Assembly (NCBI GenBank): GCA_002110485.1
Contig: MOWL01000026.1
Span: 1-64,000, forward strand
Reading direction: 5' to 3'
Source: Emergomyces orientalis
Lineage: Eukaryota; Ascomycota; Eurotiomycetes; Onygenales; Ajellomycetaceae
Length of the DNA: 64,000 nt
Shown here: positions 54,452 through 64,000 of the stretch, one piece after another
Position numbering within the stretch: the stretch's first letter is position 1
Layout: each line of letters opens with the position of its first letter
Notes under the pieces: model-generated
The model's database searches: none
What the model was told of the DNA's origin: nothing
The model's input: the letters and a program-made list of their open reading frames with translations, nothing else
Translations under genes and position numbers: made by a program

Positions 54452-57400
54452 ATTTTTCTTTTTTTATTTATTTATTTATAAATATCTTTGAAGATTATTT
54501 ATATTCTCTTTTTTTCATATAATTTTCAAGTGATTACAAAGAAAATAAATTAATGATAGACAAAATAACTCATGACATGAATACAAAGGAAATAAAAGAC
54601 AGACTCTAACACAAAAGAAATAGTGAGATATTATATAATATCTAGCAGTTTTTATAAAGAATATTTCAGATTCTCATTCATTTATATTTTCATCTTTGAA
54701 ATAGAATTGATTTCTAGTAGCTATTTGAGTTTCATTGAGAAAATCAATTAAATATTGACTGCCTATTTCAGTTGAAAATAGTAGTTTCATATTCATTTCT
54801 CTCAGCTTATATTTATATCTCAGTTCAGCTCTAAGTTCTTGATTTAATGAGCAATTCATTAAGATATGTTCTGGGTCTTCAAGAGAGTCACAATATTCAC
54901 AATTTTCACTTTCAATATCAGATATTCTTTTCAAATAAGATTTGAAATAGCCATGACCTAGTTTCAATTGAATGATTGAGGAGAAAAGCTTCTTCTTGCA
55001 CTTAATAGAGCATGATTTCCATTTAGGTTTAGTTTCAAATCTAAGATAGTGAGGACTTTTTCTTTGTTTTTCCCATATTTTATGCCATTTTTCTAAGCAA
55101 TTCTCTTTTATCTTTCTTTTAATAAAAGACCATGAAACTATTTTTGAACTTGCAATATTTAGTTCTGTTCCTTTCTTTGCTGCTTCATCAGCAAGCTCAT
55201 TTCCATGTATATTTATATGAGCAGGAACCCAGCTCAGATATATCTTTGTCTTATATTTTAATTGAATTCTTTTGCATATCTTTAGAATTACTTCTATATT
55301 CATTTGACCATTATGAATTTCATTTTTTTGAATTCTTTTCAAAGCTGCTTGACTATCTGAAAAAATCCATGCTTCTTTCATATCTTTTCTTTTTGAAGCT
55401 TTTATTTCTATCAGTTTAAAAGCTTTCATAATAGCATATAATTCAGCATCAAATACTTCACATTCATTTCCAATATTCCATGAATCTGATGTATATTTGT
55501 AATTATCTTCTGTATATGCTATTCCAGCTCCTAGGCCTTTATTTTCATTCATTGAACCATCTGAATAGATTAGAATTGACTTTTTAAAATCAATTTTCTC
55601 TATTATTCTTCTATGATTCTCAGCTTCTTCTGGTTTTGATAATGCGCTTATTTCAATTGAAATCATTGAGCCTAGTTTTTCTTTCCATGGATATAGCTTT
55701 TTGTGTTCAATCTTTTCAATATTTAATGAGGAGAACTCATTTTTAATCATTGAGCATACTCTATATAGTTGAGAAGGGATTTTTTTTCTATTTCTCTCAT
55801 TTTCTTGATTTTCTTGACTTTCATTCCAATCTAGATATCTATTCCAATCTAAGTCATTTCCAGATTGAATTGGAGGATAAGATGTAGATATTCTTTTTCT
55901 AATTGAATGAATATCTGGCATTTTCATGATTCTCAGTGCATAATTCTTGCATATCTTCTCAAATCTTATTTCAGGAGGTGATATAGAAGCTTCTATTTCC
56001 ATAGCTCTACATGGAGAGGTTTTGAAAGCTCCCAGAATTCTTCTTAAAGCTGTATTCTGCAATTTTTGAAACTTATCTATGAAGTGTTTCTGGTTCTTCC
56101 ACCATATCTGAACACCATAATCAGAAATAGATGCTATACATGCAATGTATAGCTGTCTCATAGCTTGAAATGATAAACCCCTTTCAGTATTAGAAAGTTG
56201 TATTATACTATTTAAAACTCTTTCAGCTTGAGCCATTCTTTTTTGAATATGAGATTTAAAATTGAGTTTTGAATCCAGCCAGATTTCTAGCCATCTTACA
56301 ACTGATTTAGGCTTTATTTCTTGATTTAATAGATTTAAACTTATTTCCTTTTCATATCTTTTTGGAAAAAAGTGAATTAATTCAGTTTTTTCCATATCAA
56401 ATTGAATTAGATTTAAATCTCCTCTATTAAATATCTCTTGCACAGCTTTTTCAATATTTTCACAATTTTCTTTTATTGTTCTTGAGCTGAAAATCAGATC
56501 TATATCATCAACATAGCTAGAAGATCTCACTATCTCCATTTCTCTATCTTTGAATAGATTTTTTGTATATATAGCAAATAGAATTGGTGAGACTGGAGAC
56601 CCCTGAGGAACTTCTATTTCAATTTCAGTAATATCTTGCTTTAATGAGTCAAAAAGTAGTTGAATATATCTTTTTGACATAAAACATATAACTCACTTTA
56701 TTAATGCTTTTGGTAGTTTCATCTCTTGAAGAATAATTATTAGCTTATTCTTTGAAACATGATCAAAAGCACCTTTTATATCAATAAAAGCAGCTGTTGT
56801 AACTAAGCCTTCATTTTTTGCCATTTGAATATCATGAATTATTGATAAAACTGTATCTATTGCAGAATTCTGTTTTCTGCCACCCATTTGATCATTATAT
56901 AATAAATCAGTGATTGAGCCTAGATATGATAATCTTGTTGCTATTATTTTTTCAAGAATTTTTCCCAAGCAATTCAAAAGTGATATAATTCTATAAGACT
57001 TTGGCATAGTAGCTTTTCTATTTGGTTTTGCAAGAACTATACCAGTTGCTTGTCTCCAGCATTCAGAGTGATACCCATTCTTCATTAGTTGAGAGAATAA
57101 TTCAAATAATTCATTTTTCAGAGAATGAAAGACTTTTTGAATGATTAAATGATTTATAGTATCAGGTTCTGCAGCTGTTTTTGTAGAACTTGTAAAAACA
57201 GCAGTTTCAAGTTCATTTCTAGATAGATCTGGCCAAGCCCATCTTGAATCTTCAATATATTCACATATTGAACTATATTGTTCAGATTGAGGTGGTTTTT
57301 GAAATAGAATTTTCATAAAAGCCTGACATTTTTGTTCAAAAAAATGAGCAATATATTCCTCATTTTCTATTTTATATTTTAGAGATGGAAGCTTTGCAAC

Positions 57401-57861
57401 AGATTTAGACTTTGTATATTTAAAAGCTTTAAATATTTCTTTTCCCTGTGCATTCTCAAGAAATTTATTCCAGCAGCTAGTTTTAGCTTTTTTAATTAAT
57501 GTGAAATATTCATTTCTTATTCTTTTATATTCTTCATAAGATATGATATTCTCTTTCCATTCTTTTTTTATTTTTGCTAGATTTTTTCTTTTTTCTGTTA
57601 TTTCTTCTGACCACCAAGGTTTTGAGAATTCTGAGAGCTTTTTCTTTGATATAAAGTTTTTAATGCTTTCTAATATAATTTCAGTTATTATATTAGTTCT
57701 ACTTTCTAGCATTATATCTGTTATTATTGTCTTTTCATTCCAATTTGATAATTCTTCTTTTTTTTCAAATTTTAAATCTTCAATTCTCTTATTGATTTCA
57801 GACCATTCAGCTTTTTTGAAATTATATTGATTTGATAGTAGAGGATTCTCACATGTTTCCT
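54452..57861 (-). mobile_element. AT-rich LINE, copy A, 5'-truncated
   Basis: It carries the end of the endonuclease/RT linker, all of RT and RNase H, a 3' UTR and an AAAT-repeat tail (about 54463-54480). From about 57180 to 57861 it is essentially identical to LINE C, so the family was recently active. The 5' end is abruptly joined at 57861 to the RT of LINE B. Confidence 0.92.
54674..57859 (-). pseudogene. LINE A ORF2: reverse transcriptase and RNase H, one TGA
   Basis: Reads from the 5' truncation to TGA at 54674-54676 with a single interruption (TGA 56693-56695, in A-L-I-K-[TGA]-V-I-C-F where relatives have Trp). RT motifs: A-F-I-D-I-K-G-A-F-D, P-Q-G-S-P-V-S-P-I-L-F, S-Y-V-D-D-I-D. RNase H: Y-S-D-G-S-M, F-D-A-E-L-Y-A-I, F-S-D-S-Q-A-A, W-V-P-A-H-I-N-I-H-G-N-E-L-A-D. 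C-terminal C-E-Y-C...H-I-L-M-N-C zinc-like motif. Nearly all Trp codons are TGG in spite of strong A/T preference elsewhere, which argues that TGA was a stop when the family was active. Confidence 0.92.
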
Positions 57862-59171
57862 AGAAAAAACTGCATCTATCGCTGAGTTTTGCTTTCTACC
57901 CCCTATTTGATCATAAAATAATAGATCAGAGTCAGAGATAGTACTTAGATATGATAATCTAGTAGCTATTATTTTTTCTAAGACTTTTTCCAAGCAATTT
58001 AACAATGATATAATTCTATAGGATTTTGGAATAGTGCTTTTTCTATTTGGTTTTGCAAGTACTATTCCAGTGGCTTTTTTTCATATCTTGAGATGATATT
58101 CTTTTTTCAATAAATTGAAAAGTAATTCAAATATTTCTCCTTTTAACTTAGGATATAATTTTTGTATTATTAAATGATTTATTGAGTCAGAGCCTGCAGC
58201 AGTTTTCTTTGAGCTTTCAAAAATTGCTGTTTATAATTCATTTTCTGATAGATCTGGTCATATTCATCTTTTCTCTACATTTTCAGTATAATCATCTATT
58301 GACATAGAGTTTTCATTTTGAGATACTGGTGATTTTTGAAATAACATTCTTAACAATACCTGGCATTTTTCTTCAAAGAAATGAGCTTTAATCTCTCTAT
58401 TTTGATAGTTATATTCTAAAATAGGTAATTTAGCTACTTTTCTTGATTTTGTATAATTAAATGCTTTAAAAATCTCTTTTTCTTTTGCATTTTCAAGAAA
58501 AGTATTCCAGCATGAAGTTTTAGCTGTTTTTATAGTAGTGAAGTATTCATTTCTCATTTCTTTGTATTCTTCATGAGTAATGATATCTTTTTTTCATTTT
58601 TCTCTGTAAATTGCTAAATTTTTTCTTTTCTCTGATATTTCTTTATTTCATCATGGTTTAGAGTACTCTGATAGAACTTTTTTTGGAATATTATCATTAA
58701 TACTTTCTAGAATTATATTTGTAATTATTTCTGTTTTTTCTTCAAGTATTTGATCTGTAATTTCCTGATCTTTATTTCAAATCAGTTCATTTTTCTTTTT
58801 CTCTTTTAATATCTCAATTTTTTTCTCAACTTCATTCCAATCTGCTTTTTCAAAGTTATATTGATTAGATAGTAGAGAATTTTCAATCATATTCTCTCTA
58901 TCTAATATAATATTAAATTGAATAAGCTCATGATATGAACCTGATGTTTCTTTTTCATTAATATACCATTCAAATAGTTTGTTTTTCATTAAATTGTTTG
59001 ATATTAATGTTAAATCAATTATTGAATGATTCTGTATAGTATTTCTAAAGAAAGTTTGTCTTTCAGTTTCATTAATTATATGAAGTTTATTAACTAGAAA
59101 GTATTCAACAAGTTTCTCTGCTCTTATTGATTGTCTGCATTCAGAATTCCATAAAATATGATGAGCATTTT
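57862..59171 (-). pseudogene. LINE B, inverted 5' segment (endonuclease to RT N-term)
   Basis: A diverged subfamily of the same LINE. From 59171 leftward: N-A-H-H-I-L-W-N-S-E (endonuclease), I-I-D-L-T-L-I-S, then RT N-terminal half up to G-G-R-K-Q-N-S-A-I-D. About seven in-frame TGA fall exactly where LINE A has Trp (for example P-[TGA]-[TGA]-N-K-E and K-R-[TGA]-I-[TGA]-P-D-L); one TAA is present. No frameshift was seen. The left end joins LINE A; the right end joins the RNase H part in the opposite orientation. Confidence 0.85.
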
Positions 59172-59707
59172 GCACTGGGTCCCAGCTCATATGAATATAA
59201 AAGGAAATGAACTAGCTGATGAAGCTGCAAAACAGGGCACAGAAATTGAGTTAGTGAAAAAACAGAAAATATCTTGAACATTTATAAAAAGAAAAGTAAA
59301 AGAGAAATGCTTAAAAGATTGAAATTTAAATTGGGAAACTCAAAAACAAAAACTAAGTATCAAATACTTAGTTTTTGAAACAAAATCAAAGTGGAAAGCA
59401 TGCTCTATTAAATGCAAAAAGAAAATCTTTTCTTCAATAATTCAATTGAAGCTTGGTCATGGATACTTTGACTCCTATTTTAAGAAATTTGGAATTGAGA
59501 GACCTCAAAACTGTGATATATATGATTGTTTGAAAGATTCAGAACATTTATTGATAAATTGCTTAAAAAACTCTGTTATTAGAAATGATTTGAAAAGAAA
59601 ATATGATATAGATCAAATAAATATGAGATTTCTGTTTCAAACTGAAACAGGTATCAAATATTTAATAAATTATATCATAGAAACAGATATTGCAACTGAT
59701 CCAAAAA
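59172..59707 (+). pseudogene. LINE B, 3' segment (RNase H end), forward orientation
   Basis: Starts W-V-P-A-H-M-N-I-K-G-N-E-L-A-D-E-A and continues to F-Q-T-E-T-G-I-K-Y-L-I-N-Y. Two TGA replace Trp of LINE A (K-I-S-[TGA]-T-F-I; L-K-D-[TGA]-N). Its very end is cut by the 5' end of LINE C. Same subfamily as the inverted segment to its left. Confidence 0.85.
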
Positions 59708-60980
59708 CCCCGAACCAGCCCAATTCTTCGAATTAGAAGACGAAAAGACATCCATTTGAAAGCTCTTGTTTGAGAAAGCAATTTATTCACTTTTTATTAA
59801 AATTGAGCGCGAGTTGGTGAAGCTATTGAGGAAAACGTGTTTGCAACCTCTAAGGGGAAAGAAAATCACACTTCATCACATAACATCATCAGTTTCGGCC
59901 CAATTTACATAGAATTTTGATAGAAGCTAGAACAATCCAGATATTACAACTGTCTCAATTTTGAATTCATTCCGACCATCTCTTTCTGAACAATTCATTG
60001 TCAAAACCTGCGTGAAAACTCTGATTGATTTTCATGTTTCTTTACACCAGTGTCAAGTCTTTTCCCTGTACCGCCCTACCTCGCCCGGCAGAAAAGTGAC
60101 AAAAAAATACCTCAGCACAGATCACACGTGACCTACTCTTCAATCAGAAATTCCCTGGAACCTACCCTCTCTACAAAACGGAACGAGAAAAAGTGGAAAT
60201 ATCAGTGTTTAAAAAAATAGCTTGGTCCCTGCAAGTAATATATATACATACTTGTATATATATATATTATTATATAAGAAAATAGTACAGATTTAGTCTG
60301 TTGATTCTTCATTTGCATACTCATCTGTGTGACTTAATAAATTACATTTATTAAGAGCTATCTAGTAAAATATATGAGATTAATTTGAATAGAAAAGGAA
60401 ATCTATTCAGTATTAATTCATATTGATATTTCAGGAATACAATCTTGATTTGAGGTGGGGCCTATTTCAAGCAGAAATTTTGAGAAGCTTTTTAAATTGA
60501 AAAAGACAAAATTTGCAAGAGTTAGAGTGTTTTTCTTGATTTAGCTCTGAGTAAATAAATCAAGAAAATTCTACACAAATTCATATTTCTTTACTTCAGT
60601 GACTGATTCAGTTTTTGAAAATAATCTCAATTTTGAGCTGCATACTTGATATGTGGGGAGAAGTTTAGAATATTGAATATTTCTGAATAGTTTTTATCAA
60701 TTTCTCTGCAAAAAATTGATTTATTTTGTCAGTTTTTCTTTCAAAAACTGTCATTTCAATTGAATAATTTATTATTCATTGAAATCAATTCTTTTCTCTA
60801 CATTTTGTAGCACAAGAAAGAAGTCTGTGAAGATTTAATTGATTTATCTTTAAAAATCAATATTAGTTTATTAGATTCTCTTGAAAAATCTAATCTAGAT
60901 ACTATTTCTAGTAGAAAAAATAGCAAAAATCTGAGAATACTATTTAATTTGACTAATTATCTAATATACTCAAAGAAATC
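59708..60980 (+). promoter_or_regulatory. LINE C 5' UTR
   Basis: 1.27 kb, about 95% identical by eye to 2877-4100. It must contain the internal promoter of the element. A TATATATATATTATTATATA stretch lies near 60256-60276. No ORF. Confidence 0.7.
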
Positions 60981-62543
60981 ATGAATAACTCACCTCAATC
61001 TGTGAACATGATGACTCCATGCAAAAATAGAAATAATTTCATAGAAACTGTTTCTGAAATTGAGATTTTGAAGAAAAGGAAAAAAGAAGAAATAGACAGA
61101 CACAAAGTAGATGAAGTGAAAAATCTACAAAAAATAGCTGATGAGCTATATAAACAGTGCATGTATGAAGAAAATGAAGAAATTCTTCTTATTCTGCATT
61201 CACAAGCAAGACAACTGAATGAAATTATTAAGTTTAAACTTAATATTTCTTCAAATCTGAAGATAGTTTTGAAAAAAACTGAAAAATCTGTATCTCAAAA
61301 AATCTCTTCTGAATCTCTTTCAAAAGAAAACACTGAAAATGAGACAAAAACCTATACTCAAGCTCTCAATAGCTCACAAAATATTGAAAAAGAAAAACAG
61401 CTGAAAAAAGCAGAAAAAATTTTCTCATTAGTTGAGAAAAAAGAACAAAGAAAAGCTCAAAAAGAGATTAAATTTCTTGAATCAAAAAAACAGAGACTGA
61501 TTTTAAAAGTTAGTGATAGAGCTATCTTTGAAAAATCTATTCTAAATGATTCTAAGTTCATTTTTGAACTTAGAAACAAAATCAATCAAAACTTTCATTT
61601 TGAAACTCAAAATGAAGAATTCAAGCCAGTTATCTCATCAATTGAAACCTCTTTTCTGGGAAATTCAATTGTAATTACTGCTATGCCAGATTTCAGCTCT
61701 GAATATCTAATTCAAAATGAAAACTGCTGGAAAGAGATAGTTCAAAAAGCTTTCTCTATTGAAGTTTCATGTGAAAAAGATGAGAAATGGGGAAAATTTG
61801 TATTACATGATATTTCAGTTGAAATCTTTGATCATGAAGAAGGCATGATAAATTTGAAAGAAGAAATTGAAATATATAATTCAATTTCTTTGAAAAAAAC
61901 CCCAATTTGGCTCAATTCTTATGAGCAAAGACAAAGAAATCAAAATGCTTCAGTTTTAATTACTACAAATACAATAGAACAGTCAAAACGACAGTATATT
62001 GTAATTGCAGGATTGAAAATGAAAGTATTTGAATTCAAAGATTCAAGAGAGAATATTAAATCTCAAATTCAATGCTCAAACTGTCAGAAACATGGACACT
62101 TTGCAAATACTTGTAAAAGAAATTCTAAATGTCAGTTTTGTGCTTTAGATCACAAAACAAATGAACATTCTTGCAACACATGTAGAAAAATAGGTGAAAT
62201 CTGCAATCACACTGAAATCAAATGCAGTAATTGCTATGAAAAGCACACATCTATTTCAAAAGATTGTATTTTCATTTTCAAGAAAAAGTCTTTCAATAAA
62301 GATGTGAAATGGAGAAAAGAAACTCAAAATACAGAGAAAATAGATAAAACTACAAAAAGAAGAAATTCTCAAATGTCTATTTCTTCTGAGTCAAATTCTT
62401 TTTCAAAAAATAGACAGATCTTAAACCCTGTTACACCTATAAAAATGAGAAAAGATAAAGAAAATCTCATTTCTATGAAAGCAGTAGAAGTTCCAGCTCT
62501 GAATACAGATAATAGATATAATCTATTACCTGATTCAGAATAA
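60981..62543 (+). CDS. LINE C ORF1 (gag-like RNA-binding protein), 520 aa
   Basis: An intact frame starting M-N-N-S-P-Q-S-V-N-M-M. The N-terminal third is a lysine/glutamate-rich coiled coil (for example K-K-R-K-K-E-E-I-D-R). The middle region (F-L-G-N-S-I-V-I-T; Y-I-V-I-A-G-L-K) fits the structured part of LINE gag proteins. At residues ~360-425 lie three zinc knuckles: C-S-N-C-Q-K-H-G-H-F-A-N-T-C, C-Q-F-C...H...H-S-C and C-S-N-C-Y-E-K-H...D-C. ORF1p binds element RNA for target-primed reverse transcription. It ends with TAA. The A/T-rich codon use is like that of ORF2. Confidence 0.9.
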   Translation: MNNSPQSVNMMTPCKNRNNFIETVSEIEILKKRKKEEIDRHKVDEVKNLQKIADELYKQCMYEENEEILLILHSQARQLNEIIKFKLNISSNLKIVLKKTEKSVSQKISSESLSKENTENETKTYTQALNSSQNIEKEKQLKKAEKIFSLVEKKEQRKAQKEIKFLESKKQRLILKVSDRAIFEKSILNDSKFIFELRNKINQNFHFETQNEEFKPVISSIETSFLGNSIVITAMPDFSSEYLIQNENCWKEIVQKAFSIEVSCEKDEKWGKFVLHDISVEIFDHEEGMINLKEEIEIYNSISLKKTPIWLNSYEQRQRNQNASVLITTNTIEQSKRQYIVIAGLKMKVFEFKDSRENIKSQIQCSNCQKHGHFANTCKRNSKCQFCALDHKTNEHSCNTCRKIGEICNHTEIKCSNCYEKHTSISKDCIFIFKKKSFNKDVKWRKETQNTEKIDKTTKRRNSQMSISSESNSFSKNRQILNPVTPIKMRKDKENLISMKAVEVPALNTDNRYNLLPDSE

Positions 62544-62576
62544 AAGAAACACAGCTTCAATTTATTCCTTTTGTAC

Positions 62577-64000
62577 ATGTTTACTACACAAAATAATAAT
62601 AAAAAGAAGAAAAAAACTATCAAAAATGCTTCAAAAATAACTTTTATTCAAAACAATGTTGATAGAAATAAAGATGCTATCTATTCATGCTTACAGATAG
62701 GCTTTGAAGAGCAAACTGACTTCATTCTATTACAAGAGCCAAATTTTAATATAGAACAACAATTTATAATTTCTCATTCAAGCTATCACTGCTTTTTACC
62801 AGAGAAATCAGATGTAAAAGCAAGAGTTGTGATATATGCACGAAAAAGATCAAGATTTCAATTCAATATAAAAAGTAATTATATATCTAATTCTGATATT
62901 CTAGTTGGAGATATTATAGATACAAGAAATCAATTTGACAGTATTCAATTGATAAATATTTATAATGAAAAATCACTGAAGGTAAATGATAATTCATGAA
63001 CAGTTGACAGAGAACTGCTGAATTTAAGTCCAGAAAAAAATGCTATTATATGTGGTGATTTCAATGCACATCATATATGGTGGAATTCTGAATGTGATTA
63101 TTCAATAAGATCAGAGAAAATAGTAGAGTGGGCTCTACAACATGAATTAGATATTATAAATGAAATTGATAGACAGACCTTCTTTAGAAACAACTTAATG
63201 AAGAAATCAATCATAGACTTAACCTTTCTATCAAAAAATTTAATTGAAAACAAGGTCTATAATTGGTTTATTAATTCAGAAGAAACATCAGGATCTGCTT
63301 ATGAAGTTATTCAATTTAATATTGAAATTGATGAAAAGGAAACATGTGAGAATCCTCTACTATCAAATCAATATAATTTCAAAAAAGCTGAATGGTCTGA
63401 AATCAATAAGAGAATTGAAGATTTAAAATTTGAAAAAAAAGAAGAATTATCAAATTGGAATGAAAAGACAATAATAACAGATATAATGCTAGAAAGTAGA
63501 ACTAATATAATAACTGAAATTATATTAGAAAGCATTAAAAACTTTATATCAAAGAAAAAGCTCTCAGAATTCTCAAAACCTTGGTGGTCAGAAGAAATAA
63601 CAGAAAAAAGAAAAAATCTAGCAAAAATAAAAAAAGAATGGAAAGAGAATATCATATCTTATGAAGAATATAAAAGAATAAGAAATGAATATTTCACATT
63701 AATTAAAAAAGCTAAAACTAGCTGCTGGAATAAATTTCTTGAGAATGCACAGGGAAAAGAAATATTTAAAGCTTTTAAATATACAAAGTCTAAATCTGTT
63801 GCAAAGCTTCCATCTCTAAAATATAAAATAGAAAATGAGGAATATATTGCTCATTTTTTTGAACAAAAATGTCAGGCTTTTATGAAAATTCTATTTCAAA
63901 AACCACCTCAATCTGAACAATATAGTTCAATATGTGAATATATTGAAGATTCAAGATGGGCTTGGCCAGATCTATCTAGAAATGAACTTGAAACTGCTGT
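62577..64000 (+). pseudogene. LINE C ORF2 (endonuclease-RT, partial), one TGA
   Basis: ATG 62577 (M-F-T-T-Q-N-N-N) leads into an APE-type endonuclease: I-T-F-I-Q-N-N-V, I-L-L-Q-E-P-N, G-D-F-N-A-H-H and S-I-I-D-L-T-F-L-S. A TGA at 62997-62999 interrupts it at a codon that is TGG in copy 1 (around 1618). RT begins near 63640 and is cut by the window end at W-A-W-P-D-L-S. The endonuclease nicks the target DNA; RT copies the RNA from the nick. Confidence 0.9.

Larger units (their letters stand above)
59708..64000 (+). mobile_element. AT-rich LINE, copy C, 5'-complete, runs off the window
   Basis: 5' UTR 59708-60980, ORF1 60981-62543, a 33-nt gap, ORF2 from 62577 onward. The 5' end matches copy D (2877). 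The 3' end lies beyond 64000. With copy A it shows what the full element contains: ORF1, APE endonuclease, RT, RNase H and an AAAT tail, the Tad/I-like layout. Confidence 0.92.

Noticed and set aside
17458..59707. Simple nuclear reassignment UGA = Trp
   Set aside because: Several in-frame TGA align with Arg in relatives (CK1 Y-L-[R]-K, Tad D-E-R-H-[R]-M-W, gag), LINE A uses TGG for nearly all Trp despite extreme A/T preference, and paired copies show TGG-to-TGA arising by a CpC-biased mutation. Kept only as an alternative to test.

Overview
The window is nuclear DNA of a filamentous ascomycete (Pezizomycotina). The evidence is short introns of about 46-64 nt with GT(A/G)AG donors and CTAAC/CTGAC-like branch points, a FunK1-type fungal kinase, a Zn(II)2Cys6 factor, BCS1-like AAA ATPases, a DUF3435 protein and Tad-type LINEs with an RNase H domain. 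It mixes GC-richer gene islands (about 4.3-17.5 kb and 49-54 kb) with AT-rich, repeat-filled and partly decayed DNA. No rRNA, tRNA or CRISPR array was recognised.

Layout. 1-4.3 kb: remnants of a Ty3/Gypsy gag-protease and of an AT-rich LINE. 4.3-17.5 kb: gene island with a chromodomain gene behind CCAAT-bearing tandem repeats, a FunK1 kinase with a homopolymer frameshift, several lineage-specific genes with well-resolved exons, and a 69-bp perfect palindrome. 17.5-33 kb: AT-rich zone of membrane proteins, a Zn2Cys6 factor, two BCS1-like ATPases, an F-box-like gene and a CK1-like kinase, most of them interrupted almost only by in-frame TGA. 33-34.3 kb: a 75-bp tandem array and a second Gypsy gag relic. 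34.3-40.6 kb: one Ty1/Copia element with both LTRs, a half-tRNA-iMet primer-binding site and an extra Myb/SANT-like ORF ahead of gag. 40.6-49 kb: minisatellites, inverted duplications and two tail-to-tail Tad-like LINE 3' ends. 49-54 kb: a RING-finger gene, a broken second copy of the chromodomain gene and a DUF3435 (tyrosine-recombinase-related) gene with C2H2 fingers. 54.3-64 kb: a nest of AT-rich LINEs (A reversed, B partly inverted, C forward and running off the window).

How it fits together. Paired copies inside the window (LINE 5' UTRs, LINE ORF2s, LTRs, chromodomain genes, membrane-protein genes) show that C-to-T changes fall mostly in CpC and CpG, not in the CpA context of classical Neurospora RIP. 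This one bias explains why about 40 in-frame interruptions read TGA (from TGG or CGA) and very few read TAA or TAG. Recoding of UGA is the alternative and is weighed in the findings. All reading was by eye; splice models rest on motifs and frame closure, and nothing was searched against a database.
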